Assembly: GCA_018907035.1 (NCBI GenBank)
Contig: JACCIC010000298.1
Location: 400,078 to 464,077, forward strand
Length of the DNA stretch: 64,000 nucleotides
Source of the DNA: Sycobia sp. Sy_11
Taxonomy: Eukaryota; Arthropoda; Insecta; Hymenoptera; Epichrysomallidae
Reading direction: 5' to 3'
In this document: positions 1 to 11,290 of the stretch, one piece after another
Layout of the letters: the number at the start of each line of letters is the position of its first letter
Position numbering within the stretch: position 1 is the stretch's first letter
Notes under the pieces: generated by a model
Database searches by the model: none
What the model was told of the DNA's origin: nothing
The model's input: the letters and a program-made list of their open reading frames with translations, nothing else
Translations under genes and position numbers: made by a program

Positions 1-571
1 CGGTGTGAATGCAGTCTAAGTACCACGCCAGCAACAAGGAGCAACCCACGGGTGGCCGCTAGGACCTTCAGTACTAGGAATGGGGTCGCTCACAGGAAGA
101 AATCAAGGAATGGAAGCCACTACTATTGCGACAGAAACTAGGCCGGTGATACGGGCAGAAACGCACCCATCGCCGCTTGAGGGGAACGGAACGCACTGCC
201 CGTAATTAACTACCCTCGACCCCAACAGCCGCAGCCTTTGGCTTATGCCCATCATGTGGCCCGCCAACAACTCACAAGAGGAGCGACTGATACAGCTTCA
301 GCCGATAGCCAGAAGTGCTGGAATTGCCAGCAGCCGGGGCACCACTACAACCGCTGTCCCTAACAACAGAAAGGGTACTTTTGTTAACGATATGGTCGCC
401 CGGGGTCAGATACGAGTGTCTGCCCGAGCTGCACCCCGAGAAAGCAGCCACAGTCGAAGGGGGGAGGCGGTAGCATCCTTGGGATCGGTGCAGGGGGTAA
501 GAGGGGAAATGCAAGCGGTACCTCCCAGTATCAATATAAATATATGTATAGGTGACAAGAAGCTAGTGTAG
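1..571 (+). pseudogene. Gag nucleocapsid tail of a Ty3/Gypsy-like element (relic, cut by window edge)
   Basis: A CX2CX4HX4C zinc knuckle (CWNCQQPGHHYNRC) is encoded at 316-357. In the same frame, after a stop, come remains of a second atypical knuckle (YGRPGSDTSVCPSC, about 386-440). This pairing is typical of retrotransposon Gag nucleocapsid, which binds the element's RNA in the particle. In-frame stops after the first knuckle show that it is dead. The 108-aa open frame at 245-571 is in a different frame and is not the ancestral protein. A similar double knuckle occurs on the - strand near 40165-40250. The rest of this Gag would lie left of the window. The zinc-knuckle identity is firm; Ty3/Gypsy rather than another LTR superfamily is inferred from neighbours. 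Confidence 0.6.
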
Positions 572-593
572 TAGGCTAGTAAGGGCCAAGTAG

Positions 594-748
594 TCATGTA
601 ATATCGTTAGGTTAGTTTCGTTAGAATTAGATTAGTTTTGTTAGTTTAAGAGTAGTGCCATTAGTGTTAAGTTAGTCATGTAATACCGTTAGGTTAGTTT
701 CGTTAGAATTAGATTAGTTTTGTTAGTTTAAGGATAGTTCCAATAGTA
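594..748. repeat. 82-bp imperfect tandem duplication, TTAG-rich
   Basis: A unit starting TCATGTAATA at 594 recurs at 676 with almost the same sequence for about 57 bases, then decays. The whole stretch 594-900 is rich in GTTAG words. It is non-coding and follows the Gag relic, so it is probably retroelement 3' non-coding sequence. It is not a telomeric TTAGG array because the spacing is irregular. Confidence 0.6.
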
Positions 749-899
749 TTCCTAGCAAGATTAACCTCTAGTTCCGTTAGTTATTTAGTTTCGGTAGCTC
801 CTAGTTTCGTTAGCTTAGAATAATTAGAATAGTGCCATTATTATATAGTTTCGTTAGTGTAAAGCAACCTAAAACAACAGTATTAGGTTAAAATAGGGT

Positions 900-1600
900 C
901 TAGCGCAGCCCTAGTAAGCCACGAAAGAAAACGAGTATAATGACGGGGTCATAGTAGGCAAACCACGGTGGCGCGTTCGGTTTTCGCGACGGAACAGAGT
1001 CCGTGAGTGTGACAATAGCACTAGAAATCACTCGAGAATGGTGCAGGGAATTGGGGAGACCCTTGCGCTCTCGCGACTCTCCAAGCTACCAGTGCATCCC
1101 CGCCCAAGCTCTATTCCGTTAGCACTTAATTATGTCAGCTGCTTACAGAAGCCCCGATACACAGACCTGCAGAGGCGGGCAAGATCGACGGATCCTAAGA
1201 GAAGGAGGACAACAATAATTCTCATCTGAGCAGGGTGAGATTCAAACCCAAAAGAAAACCACCATGAGGAAGGGTGGTCAGTTATTCAGCACTAAGCAGC
1301 GGTATACTGAAGCAAGACCGAAAATGACGTAGTGTCAAATTAGGCCAAGCTGAAGAAGATGACGTCGAGAAGCGCCGTATGATCATCGAGAAATCATGAG
1401 TGAAAAAGATTTTTAGTAATAGTATATTAGAAATAAGAAACTTTTATACATATTTTACATTGATATACCTTACCATATTATTACTATTTTAGCTATAAGT
1501 TAGAAACGTTATACATTTTTTTTCTTTTACCTTTTAAGTATACCATAGAGATATCATTATTCTTATGCGTAAATATCATATTATGCGTAACATAAAGGGT
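900..1600. other. Unassigned stretch, probable retroelement debris
   Basis: Mixed-composition DNA (about 900-1400) turns AT-rich at 1400-1600. The 63-aa open frame at 1038-1229 has no recognisable motif. I see no gene, tRNA or repeat boundary that I can defend. Confidence 0.3.
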
Positions 1601-2050
1601 GTCAAGGCATCTTTCGATTCAGGCAGCAAAACAGCTGCAAGTGCCGTGCGAGAGGCAAGCCAGAGAACGTAGAAGATAGGCCGGGAATCGTGATCCCGAG
1701 ACACCTGCCACGGCGTACGAGCCATCACCGAGGAGTGAGGGGCGAGTGGAGAGCGTGGGGTAAGTGCTCCTTCTCAGTTCCGTTCTTGAGCCAAGATTTC
1801 GTGAGATCGACAGGGAACCGCCCTGAGATGACGACAAATGAATAAGTTCGCGTGAGCTCGATTTGGAGCGTTCACGACGCGTGCATCGATTTAATCCACA
1901 TCGCGTGGAATCCGCCACCCTAGAGAACCTGCCGAGGCTATCGACCTAGTGCGGAGCTCGTGACCAGGCAGTGCTGTGTGAGCGACGGGAATACAAAAAA
2001 AAACGAGCTGCGTACAGCTCGTGCTGAGAACAGTGTCTCAACTGGCGCCC
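1600..2050 (+). mobile_element. Candidate LTR 3' end with primer-binding-site-like sequence
   Basis: A GC-richer block ends in a perfect hairpin (ACGAGCTG, loop CGTA, CAGCTCGT; 2003-2022), then TGCTGAGAACAGTGTCTCA, then TGGCGCCC at 2043-2050. TGGCGCC is the usual start of a tRNA-primed binding site just inside the 5' LTR of Ty3/Gypsy and retrovirus-like elements. No second copy of this block is in the window and the following sequence is not Gag, so only an LTR end is inferred. It could also be unrelated. Confidence 0.35.
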
Positions 2051-2223
2051 AAAAAATACATCGCCGGTCCGCATGTACAAGTATTATATAATTATTAAAT
2101 AAATATTAGTAGAGGAAAGAGACACCTCCTTAAGTATACTCTCCCTTCCATCATTTCAAAAGGACGAGCTCCGCCTAAATCAAGATAAGATCTATATTTA
2201 AAATAACCGACGCAAGTGCGCGT

Positions 2224-2278
<55 letters not shown>
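2224..2278. repeat. (AT)n microsatellite
   Basis: About 27 uninterrupted TA dinucleotides. It directly abuts the left end of the 250-bp repeat that follows, as in the second copy of that family near 34340. Confidence 0.95.
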
Positions 2279-2280
<2 letters not shown>

Positions 2281-2525
2281 GTGGCTCTGATCATTTTCTA
2301 GTCCCACATAGAGTTTTATATTAAAAACTGCTTTTTAACCAAAAACACCGGCGGGGTACGAATCCTTAGGTTATAAATAGTAGATAGGCTTTGGAAAATT
2401 ATCGATAAAGAAGTGATAAATAATTTTTTTTTATTGACAATTTGAAATCTCAATTTAGAAGTAAATAGCGTAGCGGCCGCGCCATCCGAGCGGTTGTCAA
2501 ACTCGCCTTCGTGACGCTACTGCCC
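2279..2525 (+). repeat. (AT)n-headed ~250-bp repeat, copy 1 (unassigned family)
   Basis: This block matches the reverse strand of about 34090-34345 along most of its length. Shared words in order include GAGTTTTATATTA, CTGCTTTTTA, TAGTAGATA, CTTTGGAAAATTAT, GAAGTGATAAATAATTTTTTT and CTCAATTTA, then a GC-rich tail TAGCG[G/A]CCGCGCC. The tail read on either strand has weak tRNA-like words. No open frame is present, so it is non-autonomous. A SINE or a small DNA transposon are both possible; I could not define terminal repeats or a target duplication. Confidence 0.6.
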
Positions 2526-2881
2526 CACTTGATATAAGTACTCAACAAAAACATAATTAAAGTATTACTTTAAGTGAATTTCGTATATCTGCCGTGGTTC
2601 ATATATAATTAGTAGATTCATATATTCACATATCATTTGTACTCTATATATACATATAGGAACGGAATATAAATTTCTCCAATCTTTCTCATAATTTATG
2701 AATTTTGGACCAAAAAGATTTCTTGTTTTTCGAGCCCAAGAACATATAGAGACAATTTTTAAACCCATCTACTGAATCTCCCATAAGAGAATTCTGTATG
2801 TCTGGTATCATATTCTGGCCGTTTTTCCTGTAATGCTCACTTCAAACGAATAACTTGTAGTCGATACAATGGTCCTTTGAT

Positions 2882-3375
2882 AGTTCATATACTTAGAAGT
2901 AGTTCGTAATATACGATACTCTTTTGATTCCACCACATGCAGAGCATGGCCTTGTTTACATGAATATTTCGTTTCGATTGGTCAGGCTCGCAGGGCTTTG
3001 TTAACAATTTTGTGCTTTGCAAGTTATCATAATAAATCCATTTTTCATCACCGGTGGTAATACGTTGCAAAAATGATTTATTTGTATACCACTGCAGCAA
3101 CATTTTGTACGTACAAAATCGCCGTTCGACATCTGTCGACTTCAATTTGTACAGCAACCTGTTTCTAACCTTTTGAATGAATCTCAATGCTTTTAGTCGC
3201 AAGATGCAGCAGGTTCTTCTTGAATCTGACACGGATTCTCTTCCAGAAAAACATCTTATTCGTCATTCTCATAACTTTTCGTCTTTCCAGAGCGATCCTC
3301 GTCTTCAAAATTACCACGTTTGAACGGTTTGCACCCCTCGTAACACGTCTATTCACCCATGCCTTTGATAGATAG
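2882..3375 (-). pseudogene. Mariner transposase fragment
   Basis: Reverse-strand frames at 2885-3232 and 3165-3356 encode mariner transposase pieces. The catalytic-core block TGDEKWIYYDN, carrying the first Asp of the DDD triad, is followed by AMLCMWWNQKSIVYYELL, close to mauritiana-type elements. The N-terminal half is in another frame and degraded, and the second and third catalytic Asp regions are absent. The fragment is shorter than half of a ~345-aa transposase and has no recognisable terminal repeats. It is a dead relic. Confidence 0.8.
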
Positions 3376-4303
3376 TACCAAGATATTTATTTGGCTGGAA
3401 GCTTACCACTTAATATAAAATAAAATAAACGAAACCGAAAGAAGTCCTCAAATATAATACTGTAAAATTGTTGTCAGATCCACAACTTACAAATATAACA
3501 CATGAGATCTGACCTTACTCTCAGGGATCCACTGGTGACACCATTTTTTAACAAAAGCTGGAAATTTAATTGTACCTGATTCGGTGGCATGAAAAGTTAA
3601 TAGCAGAACAATGAAGAGAAAATAGTTAACACAAGTAATAACAGATCATAAAATAATAAAACAACAACAGCAATAATAATAATAACAATATAATAACTTG
3701 AACCTAAAATAAAGATAAATTATTAATAACAAACCAATTTTGCTAAATTTACACAGTACTGTTTGGAAATAAAAATTTATGTTACATGTCTACTTATGTC
3801 ACTAGATAGCTCTAAGTGACTGTTACAATAAATAATTATTATAATTATTTAAACAATTACAGGACCTGAATAGGCTTCATGGTAATCAAACAAGAGGACA
3901 TAAGGTAACTATTTCAAACAAAACAAACATAAACTCGTCACCGAAATAAATAAATTAATATAATTAATTATATATAATTTCAAGTCATTTTGAAGAATTT
4001 TATGGAATTTTGCTTTGTTATTGTTTAACCTGGTGCTGTAAATATAGAGGAAATAGGCTTAGACGAGTGTCATAGTATGGACAAATCTGGATATTAACAA
4101 TAATTATAGTTTAATAAATTAATAATTATAATTTAACGAATTAACAATAGTTATAATATAACAAATAAACAACAATTTAGCATACAACCAAAATGTTATT
4201 TACTTATTCAAGTAATCGCGCTCATATTAGGAATAATCATACTATAAATAATTTCTTTTAATACTAAATAACTTTAATTAGGTTGACTATTAACTAAACT
4301 GAA
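3376..4303. other. AT-rich non-coding stretch
   Basis: Very AT-rich, with short AAT/ATT-rich runs (for example 3640-3720 and 4080-4160). I see no gene, repeat boundary or structured RNA here. Confidence 0.5.
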
Positions 4304-5640
4304 ATGGTATCCGCACCAATCAAAGACGACATAGTGGCGAGTGAAAAAAGACGACTGAACATTATATTCGCCGAAATGACTAAAGAGGAGCTGCTAAGAG
4401 AAGCTCAATACCAGAAAATAAAATTAGATGAGTCACCAGAGGTTCTTCGTGACAGGTTGATTCGATGTGAATTACGACGTCTTTTCGGAAAAGACGTAGC
4501 AAAATGGAAAGATTCCGATACAGTTGGCAAAACAGAAAGATTCATACGAGTTATCCGATAGAATGAACTGCCTCAATTCAACAGAAATTGACAACAAGGT
4601 AGTAGTAGCTACGAACATAGTTCCTGAACAGGGAAGAACAGAAAACAAGCAAACGACAAGCACACAACAAAGCTGTAGCAATATGCCGCCGCCATGGCCA
4701 ATGTTTTAACACCTTTCTTAACCGCAAGGTAATTCCTCAACAGGAACGGCACTACCGGCGCATAGCACTAGTATAAATAATAACAACAACTTGCCGGAGG
4801 TATAAAATAATGCCAAAACCTTAACAGCAGCGATGCAGCAATGCCTAGCCTTGATGAACATTCAGGCACAGCACGCCACAAGGCATACTCCATCGCATGC
4901 AAGCGGACAAGACCCACACGTCGCGTCGATTACGCGAAACGAGAGGCAGCACATGCGATAACACGTATATGAGAGAGACGCGAGCCGATCAGAGGCTCCG
5001 ATAATGGCAAGTGAGTTTTTCCGGAGAGCCGTGAGCAGACGTCGACAAGTTCATAGAAAGACTCGCGAAAACCGTAGGGCGCTTAGAACTTTCCACCGAC
5101 GCTGCATTAAAATTTATACCGGGAGTTTTGTGTGGAGCAGCACGTATATGGGCATGGCCAATTTACAAAAGCTGGCGATCGATGTAAGATATAAATTCGG
5201 CATTAAGACGCCAGTTCCGTCCAATAGATTTCGCACTACGCTTAGAGGAAGAAATTCGAGACCGAACACAGGGACCAAATGAGTCCATCGGTGCTTATTT
5301 AATAGGGATGAGAGTGCTGCTAGAAAAAACACACTTCCCCTTAACACGCAATTGGACAAAATATACAGCAATATGCACTCCGACTTTATAGACAAGATCA
5401 ATCGCAGCGACTTCAGCTCGATTGACGAATTGCAGCGGATAGAACAACAGATAAAGCTGAAGAGAGAGCACACCAAGCGTTATAAAGCACCGCTACCTGC
5501 TGGCAAATGCATGATCACTATAGCTGTATGCTCCTCAGCTGGCCGAATAAGCCCAGACGGTCGATCGAAAGAAGCCGCTCTGCATGAGGATAAACCGAAA
5601 GAGACAACAAAGCACGTTACGCTTGCTGAATAAACAGCCT
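4304..5640 (+). pseudogene. Gag of Ty3/Gypsy-like element, frameshifted
   Basis: The opening frame (4304-4561) has a SAP-like segment (EELLREAQYQKIKLDES, then LRDRLIRCELRRLFG). Further on, separated by stops and frame changes, capsid-like sequence is readable at about 5010-5340 (DKFIERLAKTVGRLELS, ALKFIPGVLCGAARIW, ESIGAYLIGMRVLLE). This is the layout of Ty3/Gypsy Gag, whose capsid domain assembles the particle. At least two frameshifts separate these blocks, so no functional Gag can be made. The short open frames at 5004-5282 and 5352-5633 are partly out of the ancestral frame. Element identity is firm at superfamily level only. Confidence 0.7.
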
Positions 5641-6027
5641 CGATACTGACGAACAGGGAAAAGACACGGCGAGATACCACGCCGGGTAAGAGGAAGCGGA
5701 ACGCTTTACTGCCTGTGAATAGAAGGCGATCAACGGCAGTCCGAATGAACTAGCCGCTTCAGAAGCCCCATACCGAAGTACCGCCCACCATCACTGTCCC
5801 GATCCACACACTGATCCTAATGGCCATCATCAAGCCGAAACAGGAGTCCCTCACCCCAATACGGCCGATCATATTCCCGGCAGAGCCCCGAACGAGCACA
5901 TTCCTCGTACCATGATACGAGTGATGAGTATAGATATTCTCAACTACATTCGGAGGGTAGACGAGACAGGATTACTAGTCATGACAGATCAGCCAGTCCT
6001 GAGAGATAGTGTCGAGAAAGGCCTCGG

Positions 6028-6219
6028 ATGCCACCGAATAGAGAATCTAGGAGAAGCAGTCCTAGGCCAGACAACCGACCAAGCTGGATTTGTAGCGATC
6101 AGGTGACTAGGCAGAACGATGCCCTGATAAACGCACACTGTTTTAATTGCGGACAAAACGATGTGACCACCGCTAACTGGACTCGTTGCGCCCCCAGTAG
6201 GCATGTGCCGGAAAACTAA
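6028..6219 (+). pseudogene. Gag nucleocapsid knuckle of the same Gypsy element
   Basis: The frame contains CFNCGQNDVTTANWTRCAP, an atypical knuckle with CX2C and a distal Cys but no central His. The same variant is readable on the - strand near 42710-42770 (CYNCGENNVTTLNWPRCGP). The two loci therefore carry related elements, and the unusual spacing is a family trait rather than decay of one copy. It sits between capsid and protease, the expected order. Confidence 0.65.
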
Positions 6220-6329
6220 GAAGGGGAACGGAAAATGGAGACAGTCCACAACGTCCACTCACATGACTCCAATGACTAGTGACCAGTATGGCGACCACCG
6301 TCCACGTGTACCAAACGTCACGATACGAG

Positions 6330-6650
6330 CGAGGGAAGTTACCCGTTCACACCTCGTCGCAATAATACAAGACGAAGAAAATCGATTTTTCTTGAATTTG
6401 GTAATAACAGGGAAGATGTTTCCAGCATCGGTAGTTCCGGCTGCGCGTAAATCGTATGTTGGCCCACAATCGGGAAAATTGGTCTAGTCGGCGATTTTAC
6501 CACTTGTCTCGTACATGTAACTGCCCGATGAACAGCTATGCGCCAATGACCAACGTCGACGACCAAGAAACAACAGCATACTTCAAAGTCTCGAACTCAC
6601 TGAAGTACGACGTCATTATAGGAATGGACGTCCTAGTAAAATAAAAAATT
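6330..6650 (+). pseudogene. Retropepsin-like protease segment of Gypsy element
   Basis: The frame reading DEENRFFLNLVITGKMFPAS, then ARKSYVGPQSGKL, and after a frame change YFKVSNSLKYDVIIGMDVL, is co-linear with the - strand frame at 42240-42599. These are the N- and C-terminal parts of an aspartic protease that would cut Gag-Pol; GMDVL/GMDIL is the usual C-terminal signature. The DTG/DSG-type active site is not intact here (VPAARKS). Reverse transcriptase should follow but does not: about 150 bp later the integrase begins. Confidence 0.65.
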
Positions 6651-6805
6651 ACCATCAACTTCGCAGCAGCCACCTGACTAGCAGACTGGAAAGTCATAAA
6701 CGGTCTGCTATACGAACATCGTCCAGAGACGACAACAGAGACACTTGGAACAACCACAGAGGACTGGAAGTTGGTAATATCATCGAACGATAGCGAGAGA
6801 GAATA

Positions 6806-7900
6806 ATGCACGAATGCCATAACACCATAAAATCAGGGCATTTCGGAGTAGAGAAGACTCTCCAGAAGGTGAGCGAAAATTATTATTGGCCTACAATGAG
6901 AGCAGACACGTATAAATACATGCGATACTGTCCCGAGTGCCAAATACATAATGTGTTGCAGAGAGCATCCGCAGGATTAATGGGAAAAAGAAATATAGAA
7001 TGCCCATGGGCAACGATTGCTGAGGATATTAATGAACCATTTCCCCCCCAGCAAAGGCCAACATAAATATTTGCTGGTAATGGAAAATCTCTTTACGAAA
7101 TATATAGAAATAAGGCCGTTGCAAAAAGCCACCGGCCAAACGATGATAAAAGCTCTGGAAGAGCTAATTCTTTTCAAGTGGGGTTGCCCAAAGTATTTAC
7201 TCACCGAAAATGGCACGGAATTCGCAAATAAATTCGTCAAGGCGAAACTCGATGTATTAGGCATTATCTAGCAATTCATTGCACCATACCACGCGCAGGC
7301 CAATCCCGTTTAAAGGGTGAATAGGAACATTAAATCAATGACCTCAATGTTTGTCCAGAATAACCATTAAGGACTGGGATTTGTATTTGCAAGAGTTCGC
7401 ATTCGCGATCAATACAGCAGTACACACTAGCCAACAAGTATCGTTAATTTTGGACGTAACCCACGCGAAATGCCATCATATCGCAGTCTACATGCGTCAA
7501 CAGTAAACATAACATCACTAACGACTAAAGACTGTCTTGATAGAATGAAACGTATGCCAGCAATTTACGAATTAGTCAAGAAATATCTACAGAGGGTTAA
7601 CGAGAAGCAAGCGCGCCAATAAAATAAGAAAAGAAAGCACGAAAACTTCGATATTAACGACATGGTATGTCGCAAAAACCATGTACTAGTATCGAGATCA
7701 GACCATTTTTCAGCCAAGTTGGAGCCAAAATATATAGCACCGAGCAGAGTAATAAATAAAATCTCACCCGTCATTTACGAATTAGAAGATGTAACCGATA
7801 GGAGAAGAACAAAAGTTCATGTATCTGATATGAAAAAGTTCCATTCCCCTAACGATCCACATTCTTCTCTCTCAGATTCAATTAAATTACGAGCAAGAGG
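6806..7900 (+). pseudogene. Integrase of Gypsy element (zinc-binding, core, C-terminal parts)
   Basis: 6806-7066 encodes an HHCC zinc-binding domain (HECHNTIKSGHFG, then YCPECQIHN). Overlapping in another frame, 7017-7271 gives the catalytic core (HKYLLVMENLFTKYIEIRPL, LLTENGTEFANKF); the second Asp of the DD35E core appears as TEN, with Asp lost. After stops, the frame from 7662 gives the C-terminal domain (SAKLEPKYIAPSRVINKISP, VHVSDMKKFH). Integrase would insert the cDNA into the host genome. Frameshifts and stops make this copy inactive. Confidence 0.8.
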
Positions 7901-7924
7901 ATGTATCGAGGCAGAAGAAGAGGT

Positions 7925-8250
7925 CGCGGCTTACGGCGTGCGGATCCCACGGACAAGGTTCGGAGTCCTGGGAACGTTCTTACCCCCAGGAGTGCAGCGT
8001 CCGTTTAAGGATGTGCACCAAAGGTGAAGATTCGCCACCTACAAATAGACGATCTTGGGGACGTTCTTTTGCCCAGGGGTGCACCGTCCGGTCAAGAATG
8101 TGCAGCAGAGGTGACGAAGCACCACCCGCAGATAGACTTACCCGAGGACGCTATTTCCCCCGGAAGTGTACGGTCTACACAAGAACGTACAGAAGAGGTG
8201 ATGATACACCACCAAGGTATGGTGTACCTAAGGGACCCAGACCGATTTGA
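7925..8250 (+). repeat. 87-bp tandem repeat encoding a 29-residue repeat, downstream of integrase
   Basis: Three to four units of about 87 bp are seen. Landmarks CCAGGAGTGCAGC (7987), CCAGGGGTGCACC (8074) and CCGGAAGTGTACG (8160) are about 86-87 bases apart. In the frame at 8011-8250 the units read MCTKGEDSPPTNRRSWGRS, MCSRGDEAPPADRLTRGRY and TYRRGDDTPPRYG. Because 87 is a multiple of three, the unit keeps frame, which suggests it once expanded within translated sequence. Function unknown. Confidence 0.65.
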
Positions 8251-8600
8251 TCTCGTTCAGTCCAGATGCAACTCACGAACTAGGGATCGACGAGGAACGA
8301 CCACAGATAGGTCGTTTGACAAACGATTCGTCATTGAAGCCTAACCTGCTGGATATGGTTATTCCAACTACTGACCCAGAAGTCCCGGATCAATCCCACC
8401 CGAAACCTATCGTACTACAGACATTTAAGCAACATGAAGAATTGAGGCGCCCAACGATGAAAGATTGTAAGGTTAGGAAGGCGAAGGGAACTGACTTCAT
8501 TTACAACCCGTTCGCTGGACACTATGAGGACGTAAGGGATAAAATTGTCGTAAATACTAAGTCAGACAGCGACGATTCATACAAAATGCGCACATCGTAG
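8247..8600 (+). pseudogene. Unrecognised 117-aa open frame at 3' end of Gypsy element
   Basis: An acidic, polar open frame ends in a Ser/Asp-rich tail (TKSDSDDSYKMRTS). It overlaps the repeat frame at 8011-8250 by a few codons. Its place after integrase suggests a C-terminal Pol extension or a third element gene. No transmembrane segment, signal peptide or envelope-like feature is visible, and I do not recognise the family. Confidence 0.4.
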
Positions 8601-9420
8601 CTAGGGAGAGCCATATTAAAGTCAAACTAGAGCTAACCCAAACTTATCTTGACTAACATTGCTGATGGAGCAGGCGTACATCGGAGGACGCAATCATGGT
8701 GATTTACCTGTGTGGAGAAAGGGCTAACAATGGCTCGTATAAACACAACGGTACTTGCGGCATAAAGCCATAGTGCGATCCGATCAACGCCGGCCCTGCT
8801 CTTCAATAATGGAGTCTAAAACTCTGATGCTTCCCATGTTTCTAGTGAAGCATAAAATAAGGGAAGAAGAAGAAGAAAGCTAAGAAATACCCACCAATTA
8901 CGAGCAGACCACAGAGCAAAAAAACGGGTAACAAATAAGCTTATGCTAAAAACGATGTCCCTGTGATAAGCCGGCAACATAAAGAAAGTACCCTAGAGCA
9001 TAAGAGAAGATTACAAATGGCAATGAGGAGAGATAAATGGCAAGAGAAGCATTCCAAAATACGAGAAGAAGAAAACAATGGAGAAAGAAGAATGAAGAAT
9101 ATAAATTTAAGTATAGAGATAGGAAAATTCAAATAAATATAAATGGCGTCAACAATAGATATAGATGAAATAATAGAAGTAAGCATAGACTAGGAAAAAC
9201 ATTAGACTTTGGATTAGATATAAGCAAAGAGTTTAGTTGTTAGAAACAAAATAGCCGTAAGTTCAGTCTTATTATTATTATGTCAAGGCTTTTTTATTTT
9301 TTTTATGATGTTAGTTTAAGAAGTTTTTGATTAGGGTATAAGTCTGTATAACACACATAGGTTAGGTAATATTATAATAATAAGACGGTAGTATTTGGTT
9401 AAATATAGAAACACGCAAAT
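8601..9420 (+). other. Probable 3' non-coding part of the Gypsy element
   Basis: Purine-rich sequence (GGGAAGAAGAAGAAGAAAG at 8862-8880, and A/G-rich to about 9190) could include a polypurine tract. No defensible gene is present; the reverse-strand open frame at 8941-9186 is a by-product of purine richness. Confidence 0.35.
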
Positions 9421-10240
9421 AGACACATTTCCTTTTTTTAAAGTTTCATTAACGTCACCGCGTTGTCATCCGTGAATAGAGTAGAGTTTGGGATGGAGAG
9501 TTTGTAACCGTCGTTTTTGACGGTCAAGTATTGCGAAACCGTTAGATATATCGAAATTGAACGCGCACTATAGTAACGCAACGCGAATGTGCGTCGCGAG
9601 TTGAGATTCGTTACTGTACCGCCGATTAGAATCAATAACTTTAGCCACCACTCGCACAACACGCCATCTTCGACAGACACCAGAGAAAAATAGGAAAAAG
9701 TGAGGGCGAAAGCCAGTGTGTGCATCCCTGGTGCACACCTAGAGCTCCGAGGACGAGAGTGATCATCCGCAAGCTACGGCAACAGCGACAGGCAGCGCGA
9801 CGACGCGCCGCATACATCCACGCCGAGCCCGCCATCATCTTGTTGGCGCTTACTGCGTGCCGCATCTGCCCCGTAGCCGGCCTTCACTGTCGCCGCACGG
9901 TCCATTTCGTACCACCTGGACATCTGCCGCCTGAAGTCGAGAGCCCCGCCGATCGACAGCGCCGGCAAGTATAGTTGTCGTATTAAGTTCCACCTCACGT
10001 CCTCCTGTCTCACCGCGTCTACATCTACGCGTGTACCCGTGCCCCCCTTACCGCACCACCACGTCTCGTATATGTAATAAATAGTAAATCCCGCGATAGA
10101 ACCCGCTCAGGATTGAGTCTCGTCGACTCACTGTAAATATAGCTTTTAACAATAGCCGCGATACGCTGTCGATGTCTAATTAATAAATGTATATATATTT
10201 CTGTTGTATATTTGCTCATTCTTATTTACCCCCTCTTTAT
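9421..10240 (+). mobile_element. GC-richer LTR-like block
   Basis: A GC-rich island in AT-rich DNA with two AATAAA polyadenylation-like words near its right end (10076-10081 and 10182-10187). This resembles a 3' LTR terminating the Gypsy relic. No matching 5' copy exists in the window, so LTR identity is inferred from position and composition. The overlapping open frames on both strands carry no recognisable motif. Confidence 0.35.
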
Positions 10241-10306
10241 CCCATAGGATTGTCGTCAAGCAGCTAATGCAGATAAGAATAGCCATGTGTTAGTACACCG
10301 GTTATT

Positions 10307-10308
<2 letters not shown>

Positions 10309-10353
<45 letters not shown>
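10309..10353. repeat. (AT)n microsatellite
   Basis: About 22 AT dinucleotides in the intron upstream of the first Robo exon in this window. The rest of 10354-11290 is plain AT-rich intron. Confidence 0.9.
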
Positions 10354-10357
<4 letters not shown>

Positions 10358-11290
10358 GTTAATAATGAATATAAAATCCTGAAATAGGTCTTCATTAATT
10401 TTTTTTAGGGTAGCTAAAATTTCGATTGATTCTAAAGTATTTTCACGAAATTTATGCAATTACCGTATAATAATGGCTCGTATAGAGTTTCTACAAATGA
10501 TATCTTTGTAGTAACTACGGCGCATTATATAAAATTAACTTGAAGTAACAAAATTTCTTGATTTAAATATATGCGCATTGGAGTTATAAAATATGAAAAT
10601 TATATATAGAAACTACGTTAAAATATTAAACTTTATAAAAACCTAGGACAAGAAGATTATGATAACACAAAAAATATATAAACAAAAATATACACGGAGC
10701 TAAAATGTGCAATAGAATTCTTGTAGGTAAGTTATAGGCAGATCGACCCCCTCCCAGACCCAAAAATTGTACTGAAACGCCAAAGTTATTATTTCAAGGC
10801 ACCATCCTAAGTGGGCCTGGTGGAATCCGACAAGTCCACCTTGAATTGCCATTACCTATTACGTTTAGTTAATTCCTATATTTACGTGTGTAATATTGCA
10901 TATATATATATTGGTCAAATAGTGGTGGAAGATTGTGAATTGATATCTGGAAATTTTTGGATCGACAACGAATGAAATTTCTGACGAACGATTAAAAATG
11001 ACGAGGCTTCATAGAATATTTATCATTGAATTATAACATGCATGTATTCAGAAGGTTTACTAAGTATAACTAATTAAATTGTGTCTGATATTCCAATATC
11101 TTAAGTAATATGGAACAATAAATTAAAAAAATTATCTTTATCAACATTAGGCACATTTGAAATATGTGATATATGATAGAAAGTTGTGGTTATTACCAGA
11201 TAAAATACAAAATAGAAAATATATCTAACATTATCATTTTATTAGAATTGCAAGTTTATAATTCTAAATTATTTTTATTTTCTTTTACAG

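Noticed and set aside
600..900. GTTAG-rich stretch as telomeric TTAGG repeat
   Set aside because: Irregular spacing and an 82-bp duplication explain it; no run of pure TTAGG.
2465..2525. tRNA-Ser/Leu-like start (CCGAGCGGTTGTCAA) as a tRNA gene
   Set aside because: No B box or closing acceptor stem; it is the tail of the 250-bp repeat and recurs mutated at 34.1 kb.
1..11290. Upstream Robo exons (Ig1 and first half of Ig2)
   Set aside because: No DxGxYxC or Ig-type Cys/Trp pattern with splice sites found; the region is retroelement and AT-rich DNA.
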